This document shows positions 5,775 through 5,994 of a DNA stretch of 5,994 nucleotides, one piece after another. The stretch's first letter is position 1. Each line of letters starts with the position of its first letter. The notes below the pieces were generated by a model. The model did not search any database and had not been told where the DNA came from. It was given only the letters and a program-made list of their open reading frames with translations. The stretch is taken from contig JAISRV010000213.1 in the NCBI GenBank assembly GCA_031273445.1, positions 1 through 5,994 of the forward strand, given 5' to 3'. The translations under genes and the position numbers were made by a program. Origin of the DNA: Candidatus Adiutrix sp. (GTDB lineage Bacteria; Desulfobacterota; Desulfarculia; Adiutricales; Adiutricaceae).

Positions 5775-5875
5775 AGCCTACATATGATCTCATACAGAAT
5801 AAAAAAATATCGGGTGGAGGCGAAGAATTTAAATAACAAATATAATGGATATAAAATAAGCAGTGTTGCTGAAAC

Positions 5876-5994
5876 CACACGTGTCCAAAATAAATTTTGG
5901 GAGTCGTTGAAAAGCCTTTGGATATATGGTCCATACGAGATTTTGTCTTTATGATGGCATGTTTTGAAAAAATTCAAAATTTAAAAAATTAAAC
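5876..5994. other. AT-rich edge region without a recognisable gene
   Basis: This stretch lies beyond the end of repeat copy B and shows no supported coding sequence. It has small AT-rich inverted repeats: 5885-5900 (6-bp arms), an 11-base palindrome TATGGTCCATA at 5925-5935, and 5962-5979 (7-bp arms, A4 loop). The last could belong to the terminator of a gene beyond the right edge, but this is weak. Confidence 0.4.

Larger units (their letters stand above)
5536..5875 (-). repeat. Direct repeat copy B: duplicated control region upstream of the symporter
   Basis: This is the partner of 1742-2080 in direct orientation. It retains promoter, palindrome, leader hairpin, ribosome binding site and a stub of coding sequence. 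No gene lies inside it. The left edge falls within the gene stub and the right edge at GCTGAAAC. No target-site duplication or transposon-type terminal inverted repeat is apparent at the edges, so segmental duplication is favoured over a mobile element. Confidence 0.92.

Noticed and set aside
5536..5875. Copy B as an insertion sequence or MITE
   Set aside because: It has no transposase, no terminal inverted repeats and no target duplication, and one end lies inside copied coding sequence, which fits segmental duplication better.

Overview
The window reads as part of a bacterial chromosome whose genes all lie on the minus strand. The genes are GC-rich and the two long intergenic regions are very AT-rich. 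Tripartite TRAP-type uptake implies a periplasm, so a Gram-negative cell is likely. A TRAP carrier, a Na+/solute symporter, a metal-dependent amidohydrolase and a U32-like protein together suit an anaerobic or gut-type degrader of amino acids or peptides. A Synergistota-like or Desulfovibrio-like host is only a guess from gene content. No rRNA, tRNA, CRISPR array or transposase was seen.

Layout, in transcription order from the right edge. (1) 5468-5994 is an AT-rich region with a strong sigma70-type promoter, a candidate operator, a leader hairpin and the broken start of a lost gene. (2) An operon follows: sodium:solute symporter (5467-4007), an unrecognised 163-residue protein (3948-3457) and an amidohydrolase (3426-2236), ended by a hairpin terminator near 2167-2198. 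(3) 1763-2235 is a second AT-rich region, with a near copy of the same promoter, operator and hairpin. (4) A second operon follows: a U32-peptidase-like TIM-barrel protein (1762-806), a GC-rich intercistronic hairpin, and a TRAP permease (727 to the left edge, incomplete). In this permease the DctQ and DctM parts form one continuous and unusually short reading frame.

The main discovery is a direct repeat of about 340 bp (1742-2080 and 5536-5875), roughly nine in ten positions identical by hand alignment. Each copy carries promoter, operator-like palindrome, leader hairpin and ribosome binding site. The right copy also keeps the first codons of the U32-like gene with ATG changed to ATC. The simplest reading is that the control region of the U32/TRAP operon was duplicated and came to drive the symporter/amidohydrolase operon, placing two uptake-plus-enzyme modules under one control. 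Differences between the copies preserve pairing in the leader hairpin (two double compensatory changes and one G.U to A-U change), which argues that the RNA structure is selected.

The shared control suggests the two operons serve one substrate class, probably a peptide-like, amide or cyclic amide compound. The substrate cannot be read from the sequence.
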